This document shows, one piece after another, positions 31,027-41,294 of a stretch of 64,000 bases of DNA. A program made the position numbers and the translations under genes. This DNA comes from Lathyrus oleraceus (Eukaryota; Streptophyta; Magnoliopsida; Fabales; Fabaceae), in contig NC_066582.1 in NCBI RefSeq assembly GCF_024323335.1, positions 180,430,782 to 180,494,781 on the forward strand. Direction: 5' to 3'. The notes under the pieces are model-generated. The model saw nothing but the letters and a program-made list of their open reading frames with translations. It had not been told where the DNA came from and searched no databases. The first letter of the stretch is position 1; the number at the start of each line of letters is the position of its first letter.

Positions 31027-34000
31027 ATGGCCCACTCAAATGAAAGAGATTCTTACAATGCTAAGCCTCCTGTTTTTGATGGAGAGAAATTTGATTACTG
31101 GAAAGATAGAATCGAAAGTTTCTTTCTGGGTTATGATGCTGACCTCTGGGACATTGTCACAGATGGATATACACCTCCAGTCTTGGAAAATGGAGCTGAA
31201 GTTCCTAGAAACAAGATGTCAGAAGATCAGAAACGTATCTTCAAAAATCATCACAAGGCCAGAACAATACTTCTAAATGCTATATCATACAACGAATATG
31301 AAAAGATCACCAACAGAGAGACAGCCAAAGATATACTTGACTCTCTGAAGATGACCCATGAAGGAAACTCCCAAGTCAAGGAGACGAAGGCTCTGGCGCT
31401 TATCCAGAAATATGAAGCCTTCAAAATGGAAGATGACGAAGCTATAGAGGCTATGTTTTCCAGATTTCAAACTCTTATTGCAGGTCTTAAAGTGCTAGAC
31501 AAAGGATACACAACTGCAGATCATGTTAAGAAGATAGTCAGAAGTCTGCCAAAGAAATGGAGACCTATGGTTACTGCTCTGAAGCTGTCAAAGGATCTGA
31601 ACAATATCAGCCTTGAAGAACTTGTTAGTTCTCTCAGAAGTCATGAGATAGAACTAGAGGAGGATGAACCTCAGAAAAGGAACAAGTCCGTAGCGCTAAA
31701 GTCCAGATCTGAAAGACGGAAACCTGACAAAACCAAAGCTCTCCAGGCAGAAACTGAAGATACTGACGACTCTGAACCTGAAGACTCTGATGATGAAGAA
31801 GAGTTGTCCCTACTAACCAGAAGAGTTAAGCAACTCTGGAAAAAGAGGAACAACAACTTCAGAAGACCAAGACCCAGAGGGGATCGATCAGAGTCAACTT
31901 CAAAAGGTAAAGCTAACAAAGATATTACTTGTTATGAATGTAAAGAAACAGGTCATTACAGGAATGAATGCCCTAAGCTAAAGAAAGACAACCCTAGAAA
32001 AGAAAGCTTCAAGAAAAACACCTTCAGAACAAAGAAAGGACTGATGGCTACTTGGGATGACAGTGAATCTGGATCATCAGAATCTGACTCTGATGAACAG
32101 GCCAACGTAGCACTTATGGCTACCACATCCAACAGCTCAGACGAAGAATCTGAAGAGGTATTTTCTGAACTTTCTCGATCTGACTTAGAATCATGTTTGT
32201 CAGAAACTCTTACCTCTTATCAGAAATTAAAACAAAAGTTTAAAAACATTAAAGGCTGTCTTAAAACAAAATTTGAAGAATGTAGTGAACTTGAGATAAC
32301 AATTCTAGCACATGAAGATACAATCAGATCTTTAACGTTAGAAAGAGATGGAGCAAAAACAAAAAGCTTAGAATTAGAAGAAGCGTTGTCTCAAGCACCA
32401 CAAACTTCAAATAAAATTATTTATAAATATGAAGAAGCCTTTCAAGAATTTCTGAAGAATGGGATAGATAGGAGTATTATGGCATCCATGATTTATGGAG
32501 TAAGTCAGAACAATAAAAGGGGAATTGGGTATGATCCTAAGGAAGATAAAACTTCTACAAGTGATCAAATTAAATCTCCTTTTTCATATCATTACACACA
32601 CACACAAGAACAAAAATTTAAAAATGCTAGAAAACCCAAAGTTATAAGAAACTCTGGGAAAACTAATCTGAAAGGACCCAAGAGATTCTGGGTACCGAAA
32701 GATAAGATTATCTATGTTGCAGATATCCTATGCAGCAAAGTTCAGACACCAGTCATGGTACCTGGACTCTGGATGCTCGCGACACATGACGGGAAGAAAG
32801 TCTATGTTCCAAAGTCTGGAACTTACGCTGGATTTGTAGGCTTCGGAGGAGATCAGAAAGGAAGGATCAGAGGCTCCGGAACTATTGGTAATGGTACTCT
32901 TCCCTCTATATCTGATGTTCTTTATGTAGAAGGATTAATGCATAACTTGTTATCCATAAGTCAATTAAGTGATAACGGTTATGATGTAATCTTCAATCAA
33001 AAAACATGTAAAGCCATTAATCAGAACGATGGCTCTGTCCTTTTCACAGGCAAGAGGAAAAACAACATTTACAAAATAAATCTTTCTGATTTAAAAGATC
33101 AAAATGTTAAATGTCTAATGTCAGTTCACGAAGAGCAATGGGTATGGCATAGACGCTTGGGCCACATTAGCATGAGGAAACTTTCTCAGCTAACTAAACT
33201 CGAGTTAGTCAGAGGCCTACCTAAACTGAAGTTTTCTTCAGATGCTCTGTGTGAAGCTTGTCAGAAAGGAAAATTTTCAAAAACATCTTTTAAAAAGAAA
33301 AATGTTGTTTCTACCTCTAAGCCTCTGGAACTTCTTCACATTGACTTATTTGGTCCTGTGAAAACAGCATCAGTTAATGGAAAGAAGTATGGACTAGTCA
33401 TTGTTGATGATTACAGTCGCTGGACATGGGTAAAATTCTTAAAGCACAAGAGTGAGTCTCACTCTGTATTCACAAGTTTCTGTTCCAAAGTGCAAAAAGA
33501 ATTTGACTCTAAAATTATTAGAGTCAGAAGTGATCATGGTGGAGAATTTGAAAATAAAGATTTTGAAGAATTATTTGATTCTAATGGAATATCCCATGAT
33601 TTCTCCTGCCCTAGAACTCCACAACAAAATAGAGTTGTAGAGAGGAAGAATAGGACACTCCAAGAGATGGCCAGAACCATGATCAATGAAACCAATGTAG
33701 CAAAGCACTTTTGGGCAGAAGCTGTAAATACAGCGTGTTACATTCAGAATAGAATCTCTATAAGACCTATTCTAGAAAAGACTCCCTATGAACTGTGTAA
33801 AGGAAGAAAACCAAACATTTCATATTTTCATCCTTTTGGATGTTCTTGTTTTATATTAAATATTAAAGAACATCTGAACAAGTTTGATTCCAAAGCACAG
33901 AAAGGTATTATGTTAGGATACTCAGAACGCTCTAAAGGCTACAGAGTATACAACACAGAAACCAAAATTATGGAAGAATCAATTCAGGTCAGATTTGATG

Positions 34001-34167
34001 ATAAGCTTGACCCTGAAAAGTCAAAGCTAGTTGAAAAGTTTGCAGATTTGGAAATCACTCTTGTAGAATCTGATAAAACTCCAGAAGCAACTGTCACTCA
34101 AAACTCTGAAGAATTTAAATCTCCAGAAATCCCAAAGAAAGTCAAAAAGTCGTATCAATGTATCTGA
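31027..34167 (+). CDS. Gag-protease-integrase polyprotein part, element C
   Basis: This is a 1046-residue open frame. The Gag/UBN2 region is at residues 1-240. A zinc knuckle has C302, C305, H310 and C315. A coiled coil follows (about 390-460). The integrase zinc domain has H708, H713, C741 and C744. The integrase core has D773, D836 and E872, with the usual 35-residue gap between the last two. The protease is unusual: the D-S-G-C-S-R-H-M-T-G motif is coded at 32765-32794 in the +1 frame, while this ORF passes through it in the wrong frame. The frame ends at 34167 near a small indel, after which RT continues in another frame. Gag would form the particle and integrase would insert the DNA; protease would be missing unless frames shift. 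Confidence 0.85.
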   Translation: MAHSNERDSYNAKPPVFDGEKFDYWKDRIESFFLGYDADLWDIVTDGYTPPVLENGAEVPRNKMSEDQKRIFKNHHKARTILLNAISYNEYEKITNRETAKDILDSLKMTHEGNSQVKETKALALIQKYEAFKMEDDEAIEAMFSRFQTLIAGLKVLDKGYTTADHVKKIVRSLPKKWRPMVTALKLSKDLNNISLEELVSSLRSHEIELEEDEPQKRNKSVALKSRSERRKPDKTKALQAETEDTDDSEPEDSDDEEELSLLTRRVKQLWKKRNNNFRRPRPRGDRSESTSKGKANKDITCYECKETGHYRNECPKLKKDNPRKESFKKNTFRTKKGLMATWDDSESGSSESDSDEQANVALMATTSNSSDEESEEVFSELSRSDLESCLSETLTSYQKLKQKFKNIKGCLKTKFEECSELEITILAHEDTIRSLTLERDGAKTKSLELEEALSQAPQTSNKIIYKYEEAFQEFLKNGIDRSIMASMIYGVSQNNKRGIGYDPKEDKTSTSDQIKSPFSYHYTHTQEQKFKNARKPKVIRNSGKTNLKGPKRFWVPKDKIIYVADILCSKVQTPVMVPGLWMLATHDGKKVYVPKSGTYAGFVGFGGDQKGRIRGSGTIGNGTLPSISDVLYVEGLMHNLLSISQLSDNGYDVIFNQKTCKAINQNDGSVLFTGKRKNNIYKINLSDLKDQNVKCLMSVHEEQWVWHRRLGHISMRKLSQLTKLELVRGLPKLKFSSDALCEACQKGKFSKTSFKKKNVVSTSKPLELLHIDLFGPVKTASVNGKKYGLVIVDDYSRWTWVKFLKHKSESHSVFTSFCSKVQKEFDSKIIRVRSDHGGEFENKDFEELFDSNGISHDFSCPRTPQQNRVVERKNRTLQEMARTMINETNVAKHFWAEAVNTACYIQNRISIRPILEKTPYELCKGRKPNISYFHPFGCSCFILNIKEHLNKFDSKAQKGIMLGYSERSKGYRVYNTETKIMEESIQVRFDDKLDPEKSKLVEKFADLEITLVESDKTPEATVTQNSEEFKSPEIPKKVKKSYQCI

Positions 34168-34171
34168 AGAT

Positions 34172-35791
34172 TTGATTCTGGGAAACAAGGACGAACCTGT
34201 CAGAACCAGATCTACCTTCAGAACGTCTGAAGATACCACTCTGGGACTAGTGTCTCTGATTGAGCCTACGTCTTGTGATGAAGCACTTCAGGATAACGAC
34301 TGGGTGGCAGCTATGCAAGAAGAATTGGATCAATTCTCAAAGAATGATGTCTGGGATCTCGTTCCTAAACCCAGAGGCACTCATGTCATTGGAACCAGAT
34401 GGGTTTTCAGAAACAAGCTGAACGAGAAAGGAGAAGTTGTCAGAAACAAAGCTCGACTGGTAGCTCAAGGTTACAGTCAACAAGAAGGTATTGACTATAA
34501 TGAAACCTTTGCTCCAGTCGCGAGGTTAGAATCTATTCGTCTTCTTGTATCTTTTGCTATTAATCATTCTATTAAATTATATCAAATGGATGTCAAGAGT
34601 GCATTTCTTAATGGTTATATTTCAGAAGAAGTGTATGTCAATCAACCTCCAGGTTTTGAAAATTCAAACTTTCCAGAACATGTTTTTAAACTTAAGAAAT
34701 CCTTATATGGACTTAAACAAGCTCCCAGAGCTTGGTATGAACGTTTAAGTAGTTTTCTTCTGGAACAAAATTTTATCAGAGGGAAAGTTGATTCTACACT
34801 CTTCTGTAAAAACCTTAATAATGATCTCATGATATGCCAGATTTATGTTGATGATATTATTTTTGGTTCTGCTAATATCTCTGTTTGCCAAGAATTTTCT
34901 AAGTTAATGCAGGCAGAATTTGAAATGAGTTTAATGCAAGAATTAAAGTTCTTTCTGGGAATTCAAATTAATCAAACTCCAGAAGTCACGTACGTTCATC
35001 AAAGCAAGTACATTAAAGACGTTCTGAAGAAGTTTGACATGACTGAATGCAACTCTGCAAAAACTCCCATGCACCCAACTTGCATTCTGGAAAAGGAAGA
35101 GGTAAGCAACAAGGTTTGTCAGAAGCTCTATCGAGGTATGATAGGCTCTCTCCTCTATCTGACTGCTACTCGTCCTGATATTCTCTTTAGTGTCTGTCTC
35201 TGTGCCAGATTCCAATCAGATCCTAGAGAATCTCATTTAACAGCAGTTAAGAGAATTCTTAAGTATCTGAAAGGAACTCCTAACCTGGGCCTGATGTATG
35301 AGAAAACATCAGAGTATAGACTTTCTGGTTATTGTGATGCAGATTATGCAGGAGATAGAATAGAACGAAAAAGCACTTCTGGAAAATGCCAGCTTCTAGG
35401 AAACAATCTAATCTCCTGGGCTAGCAAAAGACAGTCAACTATTGCTCTATCAACTGCAGAAGCAGAATACATCTCAGCATCACTGTGCACAACTCAGATG
35501 CTCTGGATGAAGCATCAGCTAGAAGATCTACAAATCTTTGAGAGTAACATTCCTATCTTTTGTGATAATACTGCTGCTATTTGTTTAAGTAAGAATCCTA
35601 TTCTACATTCCAGAGCCAAACACATAGAAATAAAACATCATGTTATCAGAGACTATGTTCAGAAAGGGATAGTAACATTGAAGTTCATTGATACAGAACA
35701 TCAATGGGCAGATATCTTTACTAAGCCTCTAGCTGAAGATAGATTTCTTTTTATCTTAAAAAATCTGAACATTCAAAATTGCCCAGAATGA
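34172..35791 (+). CDS. Reverse transcriptase-RNase H part of pol, element C
   Basis: This frame is open from before 34172 (no ATG; it is the continuation of pol after a +1 change near 34150). The copia RT has R-W-V-F-R-N-K, the Q-M-D-V-K-S-A-F-L-N-G block (first catalytic Asp) and Y-V-D-D at about codons 225-228. RNase H has Y-C-D-A-D-Y-A-G-D, S-T-A-E-A-E-Y and a D-N-T-A-A block. The end motif A-D-I-F-T-K-P-L is present. It stops at TGA 35789-35791. That stop is not in a CAR-YYA context, unlike the pol end in element A. The enzyme would copy RNA to DNA in the particle. Confidence 0.87.
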   Translation: MILGNKDEPVRTRSTFRTSEDTTLGLVSLIEPTSCDEALQDNDWVAAMQEELDQFSKNDVWDLVPKPRGTHVIGTRWVFRNKLNEKGEVVRNKARLVAQGYSQQEGIDYNETFAPVARLESIRLLVSFAINHSIKLYQMDVKSAFLNGYISEEVYVNQPPGFENSNFPEHVFKLKKSLYGLKQAPRAWYERLSSFLLEQNFIRGKVDSTLFCKNLNNDLMICQIYVDDIIFGSANISVCQEFSKLMQAEFEMSLMQELKFFLGIQINQTPEVTYVHQSKYIKDVLKKFDMTECNSAKTPMHPTCILEKEEVSNKVCQKLYRGMIGSLLYLTATRPDILFSVCLCARFQSDPRESHLTAVKRILKYLKGTPNLGLMYEKTSEYRLSGYCDADYAGDRIERKSTSGKCQLLGNNLISWASKRQSTIALSTAEAEYISASLCTTQMLWMKHQLEDLQIFESNIPIFCDNTAAICLSKNPILHSRAKHIEIKHHVIRDYVQKGIVTLKFIDTEHQWADIFTKPLAEDRFLFILKNLNIQNCPE

Positions 35792-36273
35792 AGTATGGCT
35801 CTGAAAATGTAAAATGTGACTCTGATGTAAACAAATGTACTTCTGCCTCTGACTCTGATACTTCTACCAAGTTAAGAAGATATCTGAGTTAGAAATCTTC
35901 AGAAACCAATCCTTTGGTATTCCTGAAGATCAGATACATCAACACGTGGAGCACTAAGCGTCTAACCCTAGAACTTCTAGACAGCTGTCAAAAGAAATTC
36001 AAAGGTCAGAACGTTTGAGTTCTCCTCGAGCAGTGTGCGTACTGTGGGATTAGACATTCATTTATTAGCTGTAATCATTTTTCCCCCCAAACGTGCTATT
36101 TTGATTTTTGTGCTAACGCTGGAATGTGTGTCGTTTTGCATGTGTTTGAACTTAGAGTATATAAACACTTTTCTCACATTTCACACACTTATCACTCTCA
36201 CTCACTCTAAAACCCTAAACCCCTCTCTGAAGCATTCTCTGCAAGTTCTTCAATCTTCATCTTCTTCTTCACC
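35792..36273 (+). promoter_or_regulatory. spacer with promoter-like sequence before the envelope-like gene of element C
   Basis: Stops occur in all frames, so read-through from pol is excluded. TATATAAA lies at 36158-36165, and a C/T-rich leader with AAACCCTAAACCCC follows (36180-36270). The ATG at 36274 is in a strong context (CACCATGG). It looks like the core promoter and leader of a cellular plant gene. Use as an internal promoter is inference. Confidence 0.45.
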
Positions 36274-38331
36274 ATGGACGCTCAACAACAAGAAGTCTTT
36301 AACTTCTCTCAACAAATGGAATCTAGTTCTACTGCTCAAACCTCAAACACTCAAACACCAACGGTTACAGGCGTCACCATAACCCCTGTTTACAAAGAAC
36401 CCCATGTTCTTGACCGTGAACGCCATATCAACCTTTCAACCCCTTTTGAAGGTTTGGACGTGTTGTGTGAATCGTTAGTTGATTTCGACAACCTAAGAAG
36501 AAATGGCGTTGATCTCACTGAAGAACTTCGCAAACAAGGGTGGGAAAACTATTTCCAAAGACTTTATGGTCCTATTTACCCACTTCTCGTCAAGGAGTTC
36601 TGGAGATTTGCAGATGCAGATGACAACTTCATCGTCTCATATGTTCTGGGGGTGAAGATTGTTATTACTGAAGGGTCTATTGCCTCTCTGTTGAACATGG
36701 AGAGAAGTGGAGGAAAAAGGATTTACAACATCCCTCCTAGGTCAAAGCGCATTACTGATGTTATCAACCCAACAATCTTCAAACCCAACGTTGAAGGAAA
36801 TCCTTCAAAGAACAAGGAGCTGCACCAGAACCTCAGAGTGTGGCTGAAGATTATTCTGGGAACCATTCACCACCGTCCAGCCTCTAACTCTTCTGACTAC
36901 ATCAATGCAGACCAGAAATGCATTCTGTACTGCATTCAGAAGGGTGTGAAGATCTCCCTCCCTGCTCTCCTTTTCAGATATCTGAGAGATTCGGTCAGAG
37001 AAACCAGAAACAACATGAAGCCCAGATCCTACATTCCTCTGGGAAGATTGCTATCTGATGTCTTCATTGAGCATGGACTGGTAGACCATCTGGAAAAGAC
37101 CAAATTGATGGATGATCTGGCAATAGATGTTGGGAAGCCTCTGAATGCCAGAAATCTCAAGAGTATGGGGATAATTAAGAAGATTCAAGTCAGACCCACT
37201 CTGGATACATCCTGGGATTGTTTGAAAGATCAGAGGAAGATGCCTCATGGCCTTGCCAGGTTCTTCAAAAATGAACCCAGAGACGCTGTTGCTATCTATC
37301 TTCAGCGTCTGCTGGATGATGGTGTTGACATCTCTGATTTCAGCCTCAACGACTGTCTGGACTCTGAAGAAGACTTCGTCAGATACAAGAGAGGTCTTTC
37401 TGAAAAGAAGGTAGCATCTCAGGCAAAGAAGGCCAGACTTGGAGACGCTTCTGGAAGCAAATCTTCAGCTCCTCTGAATATCTCTACTGGTACGTCTGTT
37501 CCTCCTGTTACCTCTAATCCTCTGATGGCTTCCTCTAATCCTCTCTCTTCACAACCTATTTATACCACCTCTGATATTTCACCCTCAATCACCAGAACCT
37601 CCCAACCTACACCAGTTCTAAATGTAGCCCGTACATTCATACCTCCCTCTGAACCTAAACTAACTCACCAAAGCACTTCCTCTTCATCATCCTCAGCACC
37701 AGAATCACCCCCATATTGTTCCCTCTCTTCTGACCCTGAATTTTCTGACCCTGATTCTCCAACCATAGCCACAATTTATGCTCATAAACTTGCTTCACAA
37801 CAACAAACACAAACACAATCTGAAGCAACTTCACCTCCACCACAACAAACAACCACCATACCTTCTGAAAACCAACCTTCTGACCATCCCACTTCTGATA
37901 TCAACCCACCAAACATCTCCGCTGAACCAGAACCAGAATCTGAACCTTTAGATTTAAACCATCTTTATGCTTCACCCCAAACATCTGAACCTCAACCAGA
38001 AGCAGAATCTGAACCTCAACCTGAGTCAGAATCTGCACCTCAAACCTTAAATCTCAGCCCTCCAAACTCTCCACCTCATACCTCTGAACCAGAACCTGAA
38101 CCTGAACTTTCTAAACCTACCCTTAAGGAAGCCATCTTGATGATTGCAGAGGCTTCAGTTCAAAAGGTCGATTCTCTGGTCACTAACTCTGAACTCAGTG
38201 ATGATCCTAAATCTGTAAGGACACACTGGAACAGAGTCATTGGCTGGATGACATCTGAGGCCTTTAGACTGAAGGGCATCTCTGAACAAGTCAGAAATGG
38301 CTTCATCAGAGATGCTGAGGCAAGACTCTAG
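36274..38331 (+). CDS. envelope-like protein (putative plant transposon protein domain), element C
   Basis: This 685-codon frame starts at an ATG in a strong context. Residues about 50-330 hold the conserved domain (L-Y-G-P-I-Y, V-K-E-F-W-R-F, L-G-V-K, I-L-Y-C-I-Q-K-G-V, I-P-L-G-R-L-L-S-D). This is the legume family annotated as envelope-like or putative plant transposon protein. Residues about 390-610 are Ser/Pro/Glu-rich with S-E-P-E repeats and look disordered. A helical region follows. No signal peptide or membrane span is seen. TAG at 38329-38331 interrupts a coiled coil that continues in frame, so the natural C-terminus lies at 38706. The function is unknown; a structural or particle-associated role is possible. 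Confidence 0.75.
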   Translation: MDAQQQEVFNFSQQMESSSTAQTSNTQTPTVTGVTITPVYKEPHVLDRERHINLSTPFEGLDVLCESLVDFDNLRRNGVDLTEELRKQGWENYFQRLYGPIYPLLVKEFWRFADADDNFIVSYVLGVKIVITEGSIASLLNMERSGGKRIYNIPPRSKRITDVINPTIFKPNVEGNPSKNKELHQNLRVWLKIILGTIHHRPASNSSDYINADQKCILYCIQKGVKISLPALLFRYLRDSVRETRNNMKPRSYIPLGRLLSDVFIEHGLVDHLEKTKLMDDLAIDVGKPLNARNLKSMGIIKKIQVRPTLDTSWDCLKDQRKMPHGLARFFKNEPRDAVAIYLQRLLDDGVDISDFSLNDCLDSEEDFVRYKRGLSEKKVASQAKKARLGDASGSKSSAPLNISTGTSVPPVTSNPLMASSNPLSSQPIYTTSDISPSITRTSQPTPVLNVARTFIPPSEPKLTHQSTSSSSSSAPESPPYCSLSSDPEFSDPDSPTIATIYAHKLASQQQTQTQSEATSPPPQQTTTIPSENQPSDHPTSDINPPNISAEPEPESEPLDLNHLYASPQTSEPQPEAESEPQPESESAPQTLNLSPPNSPPHTSEPEPEPELSKPTLKEAILMIAEASVQKVDSLVTNSELSDDPKSVRTHWNRVIGWMTSEAFRLKGISEQVRNGFIRDAEARL

Positions 38332-38706
38332 GAGAGACTTGCCAGAGAAGCTGAAGCCAGAAGGCTGGAGGAAGAGAGATTGGCCAAGGAAGCTGAAGAA
38401 GAAGCAAGAAGGCTAGAAGAAGAAAGACTTGCTAAGGAAGCTGACATCCTAAGGGAAAAGGAAGCTGAAGCCAAGGCTCTGGCGGATGCAGAAGCACAAG
38501 CTGCTGCTGAAGCTGAAGCTCAGCAAGCTCTGACTCTGGGGGAGTCCTCTTCTGTGATCCCTATGGTTCTTCAGACTCTGAAAGAACTCAAGCAAGATCA
38601 GAATGAACTCCGGGCCAGAATGGACAAGCAAGATACTGTCAACGACAACATCCAGAATATGCTTGCAATGCTGCTTCAGAGAATGCCTCCGCCTCCGAAC
38701 CCCTAG
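38332..38706 (+). pseudogene. C-terminal coiled coil of the envelope-like protein, after a nonsense codon
   Basis: It is in frame with the preceding ORF. It is Ala/Glu/Arg-rich with repeated R-R-L-E-E-E-R-L-A-K-E-A units, then a polar tail ending P-P-P-P-N-P. It is separated only by TAG 38329-38331, followed by GAG, which is not a known leaky context. It is most simply read as the natural C-terminus lost by one base change. Confidence 0.65.
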
Positions 38707-38788
38707 GCACTTAGGATTTTATTTATTTTGCTTGCCTGTTGTTTCAGAGAATGCCTCCGCCTCCGAACCCCTAGGCACTTAGGATTTT
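38675..38788 (+). repeat. 68-bp tandem duplication over the envelope-like stop codon
   Basis: The block starting TTCAGAGAATGCCTCCGCCT at 38675 recurs at 38743 and matches for about 46 bases, including the CCCCTAGGCAC stop region. The second copy is non-coding. Confidence 0.85.
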
Positions 38789-39166
38789 TTACCTTCTCTG
38801 GATCTGATGTTTTCTTATTGTCGTTGTGCTTCTATCTATGAATTCAAGTTTTTCTCTTTATTTTTTTTTTTACTATGTCTTTTTGATTCTGACAAAAAGG
38901 GGGAGAAGTCATTAATAGCTCTGATGAAAATATTGTCTAATACCTTAAGCATTCTGCAACATATATTTTCTTAAAAATAAAATTATCTAACTTGGACTTA
39001 AGAAATTGCAGAAAGTTTCAGAAACCTCTGTACTTAAGAAACTCTGGTAAGAACTTCTGAACTCCCTAGCATTATCTCAGGGGGAGCTTCTGTCTATCTG
39101 ATCTAATATTATTCATGTTTCATCTGCTAATTAAGGTTGTTTTGTCATCATCAAAAAGGGGGAGAT
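38789..39166 (+). other. 3' untranslated region and purine tracts of element C
   Basis: No gene is seen. Purine tracts lie at 38894-38908 (AAAAAGGGGGAGAAG), 39079-39086 and 39153-39165. The last directly precedes the LTR and is the polypurine tract. Confidence 0.65.
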
Positions 39167-40245
39167 TGTAAGAACAAAAATTGTTCTACAACAGATTCCT
39201 TGATTTTGATGATAACAAAGGATGAAACCAAAAATGGCTCCCTAACGAAAAGTTTCTAAGTGTGCAGGGTTCTAAAGAAAGAAGGAAGAAATCTGATGAT
39301 GTCATCAGATACAAAACCAGATCAGATACAAATTATCAAATTATCAGAAGCATCTGAAGTGAAGACAAGTTCAAGAAAGTCTAACTCTGAGTAATACATC
39401 AGAGGCATCTAAACAAGAATACGCTCTAGAAGTTCTGACTCTGAACAACGGTTGTCTAACTCCAGAAGTTATCAGCGCTATCTGAAGAAATCCATCAGAA
39501 CTCAAAAGAGATTTACATCAGAAGCAAGATTTCAAGATTCTCAAATACTTGAAGACTCTGATCATGGAATTGCTAATCATGAAGGAGTAACGTTTAAGTC
39601 AAGAAAAGATTTGCAAATGGATTTCCTAATTGAGAAAGAGACGTTAATCTCCAATCTCAATAAAGAAAATACTACTTGTGGTAAGTAGTCATTTCAAGAA
39701 GAAAAAGTCATCCTGCAAAAGCTATTTATGTGATGGCGTAACTTCATCTCAATATCCACCAGTTTCAACTACTACTTCAACGAATATATAAATAGGCTGC
39801 AAATCAACCTTGAACTAATTAGCAAGCCAACAAGCCAAAATTATACTGAAACATCAACACTCAAGAAAAACACTCTCTAAGATCTTCACAAAGCTTTTGC
39901 TTACAACGTGAAAAACTCTTGTTCTTAATACTGTAATATTTGCTTTCTTAGAAGCACTCTAGATTACATAAATCTTTCATTTATTGTTTGTTGATTTCCT
40001 CAAGTGACTTAGTGTAGTCTGTAAACTTGAGAGGACTAAGAGATTTTTCTCTTAGGCGTTGTTTGTAATCTTTCAAGATTAGTGGATTAAGTCCTTGTTG
40101 AAGGCGAAATCACCTTGGCCGGGTGGACTGGAGTAGCTTTGTGTTATAAGCGAACCAGTATAAAATCCTTGTGTGATTTTCTTTTTGAAAAGCGCTTATT
40201 TTTCCAAACAATTCAAACCCCCCTTTCTTGTTTTTCTCACCTTCA
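39167..40245 (+). repeat. 3' LTR of element C
   Basis: Its length is identical to the 5' LTR, with two differences seen. It is followed by the AAGGA duplication at 40246-40250. Confidence 0.92.
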
Positions 40246-41236
40246 AAGGATGTGTTAGAAGATAGTCTGATTTGGCAAGAGGAACAAAATGGAGTGTAAA
40301 ATGTCAAGTCTGGGTATAAATTGTGGAGAAACTCCCAAGCGAATCATTTGAATAGAAGAGTGGAGGGAAATTGGGGAAATCTTTGGAATATTGTCGCGCA
40401 CCCTAGAGTCAAACACTTGTTGTGGAGGATTTGTAGGGGTTGCATACGGTCTCGATCTAGGCTCCGTCAGCATTATGTCCAATGCCCTTCTATTTGTCAG
40501 CTTTGTGAGATTGAAAATGAGGATGATTGACATGTTTTTTTGGATGTACTACTGCAATCCAGTGTTGGCGGGCAGCAGATTTGTCATCTATAATTGATTC
40601 CCGTGTTCATAATTTTAATGATGTTAAATCCATTATTCTTGACTTTTGTAATAGAGAGGATAAAAGGGATGTTGGTAGATTTGTTGTGATGACTGATGTG
40701 CTATGGAAGAATATATTAATGTTGTTTGCAATAATGTTCGAGAGGAGGTGTCGAAAATTAGATTACAGGCGTATTTCAATTGGCAAGATTGGTTTTCAAC
40801 TCAAAAAGAGAGTGGTATAGATAATGTCCCGTATCACCCTACAATTTAGTGTCCTTCTAATGAAGGGAGCTTGAAGTGTAATGTAGACGCTGAATTTAAT
40901 AGTGAAAGAGACACAACAGATAGATGATGGTGTGTGGGAGATAATTTAGGTAGATTTATTATCACAGTTGTGGCTTGGGACGTTGGTCTATTATCCACCA
41001 TTGAAGCATATGCCATAACTTTAAAAGAAACTTTGTAAAGTGTTATTTCTTTACCGTTAAATAATGTAACTTTCAAAAGTGATTCTCAACGGGTAGTTCA
41101 AGCTATTCATTCTAAACATTTAAGAAAATCTGAATTTAATCTTATTATTTTATCCATTAAAAATTTATTACAATTTTTTTCGAACATTGAGATTAAATTC
41201 ATTAAACTTCAAACAAATTCGGTTGTGCTAGTTAGT
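40246..41236 (+). pseudogene. LINE (non-LTR retrotransposon) 3' end: zf-RVT and RNase H remnants
   Basis: Translated in changing frames, it gives V-K-S-G-Y-K-L-W, then P-R-V-K-H-L-L-W-R-I and C-Q-L-C-E-I-E-N-E-D-D (about 40300-40530). This is the zinc-binding region that follows RT in plant LINEs. From about 40820 on it gives an RVT_3-type RNase H with L-K-C-N-V-D-A (40871), T-I-E-A-Y-A (about 41000), F-K-S-D-S-Q-R-V-V-Q-A (about 41070) and a closing helix. Many stops show long decay. No poly-A tail is obvious. Its upstream part was cut off by copia C, and only about 40 bases remain at 29823-29865. Confidence 0.72.
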
Positions 41237-41294
41237 TAAGACGGACAATTCTTAGATTATTCATAGTTATCTTAATGTGATAAGAGTAACCCTT

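Larger units (their letters stand above)
29866..40245 (+). mobile_element. full-length SIRE/Maximus-type Ty1-copia element C, recent insertion
   Basis: C spans 10,380 bp with LTRs of 1079 bp each. The only differences I could find between them are near 30181/39482 (T/C) and 30828/40128 (T/G). The flanking duplication is AAGGA (29861-29865 and 40246-40250). It has a tRNA-Met primer site, gag-pol, an envelope-like gene and a polypurine tract. All pol domains are present, but at least two frame problems and one nonsense codon prevent full expression. It is far younger than A, B or D. Confidence 0.92.
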
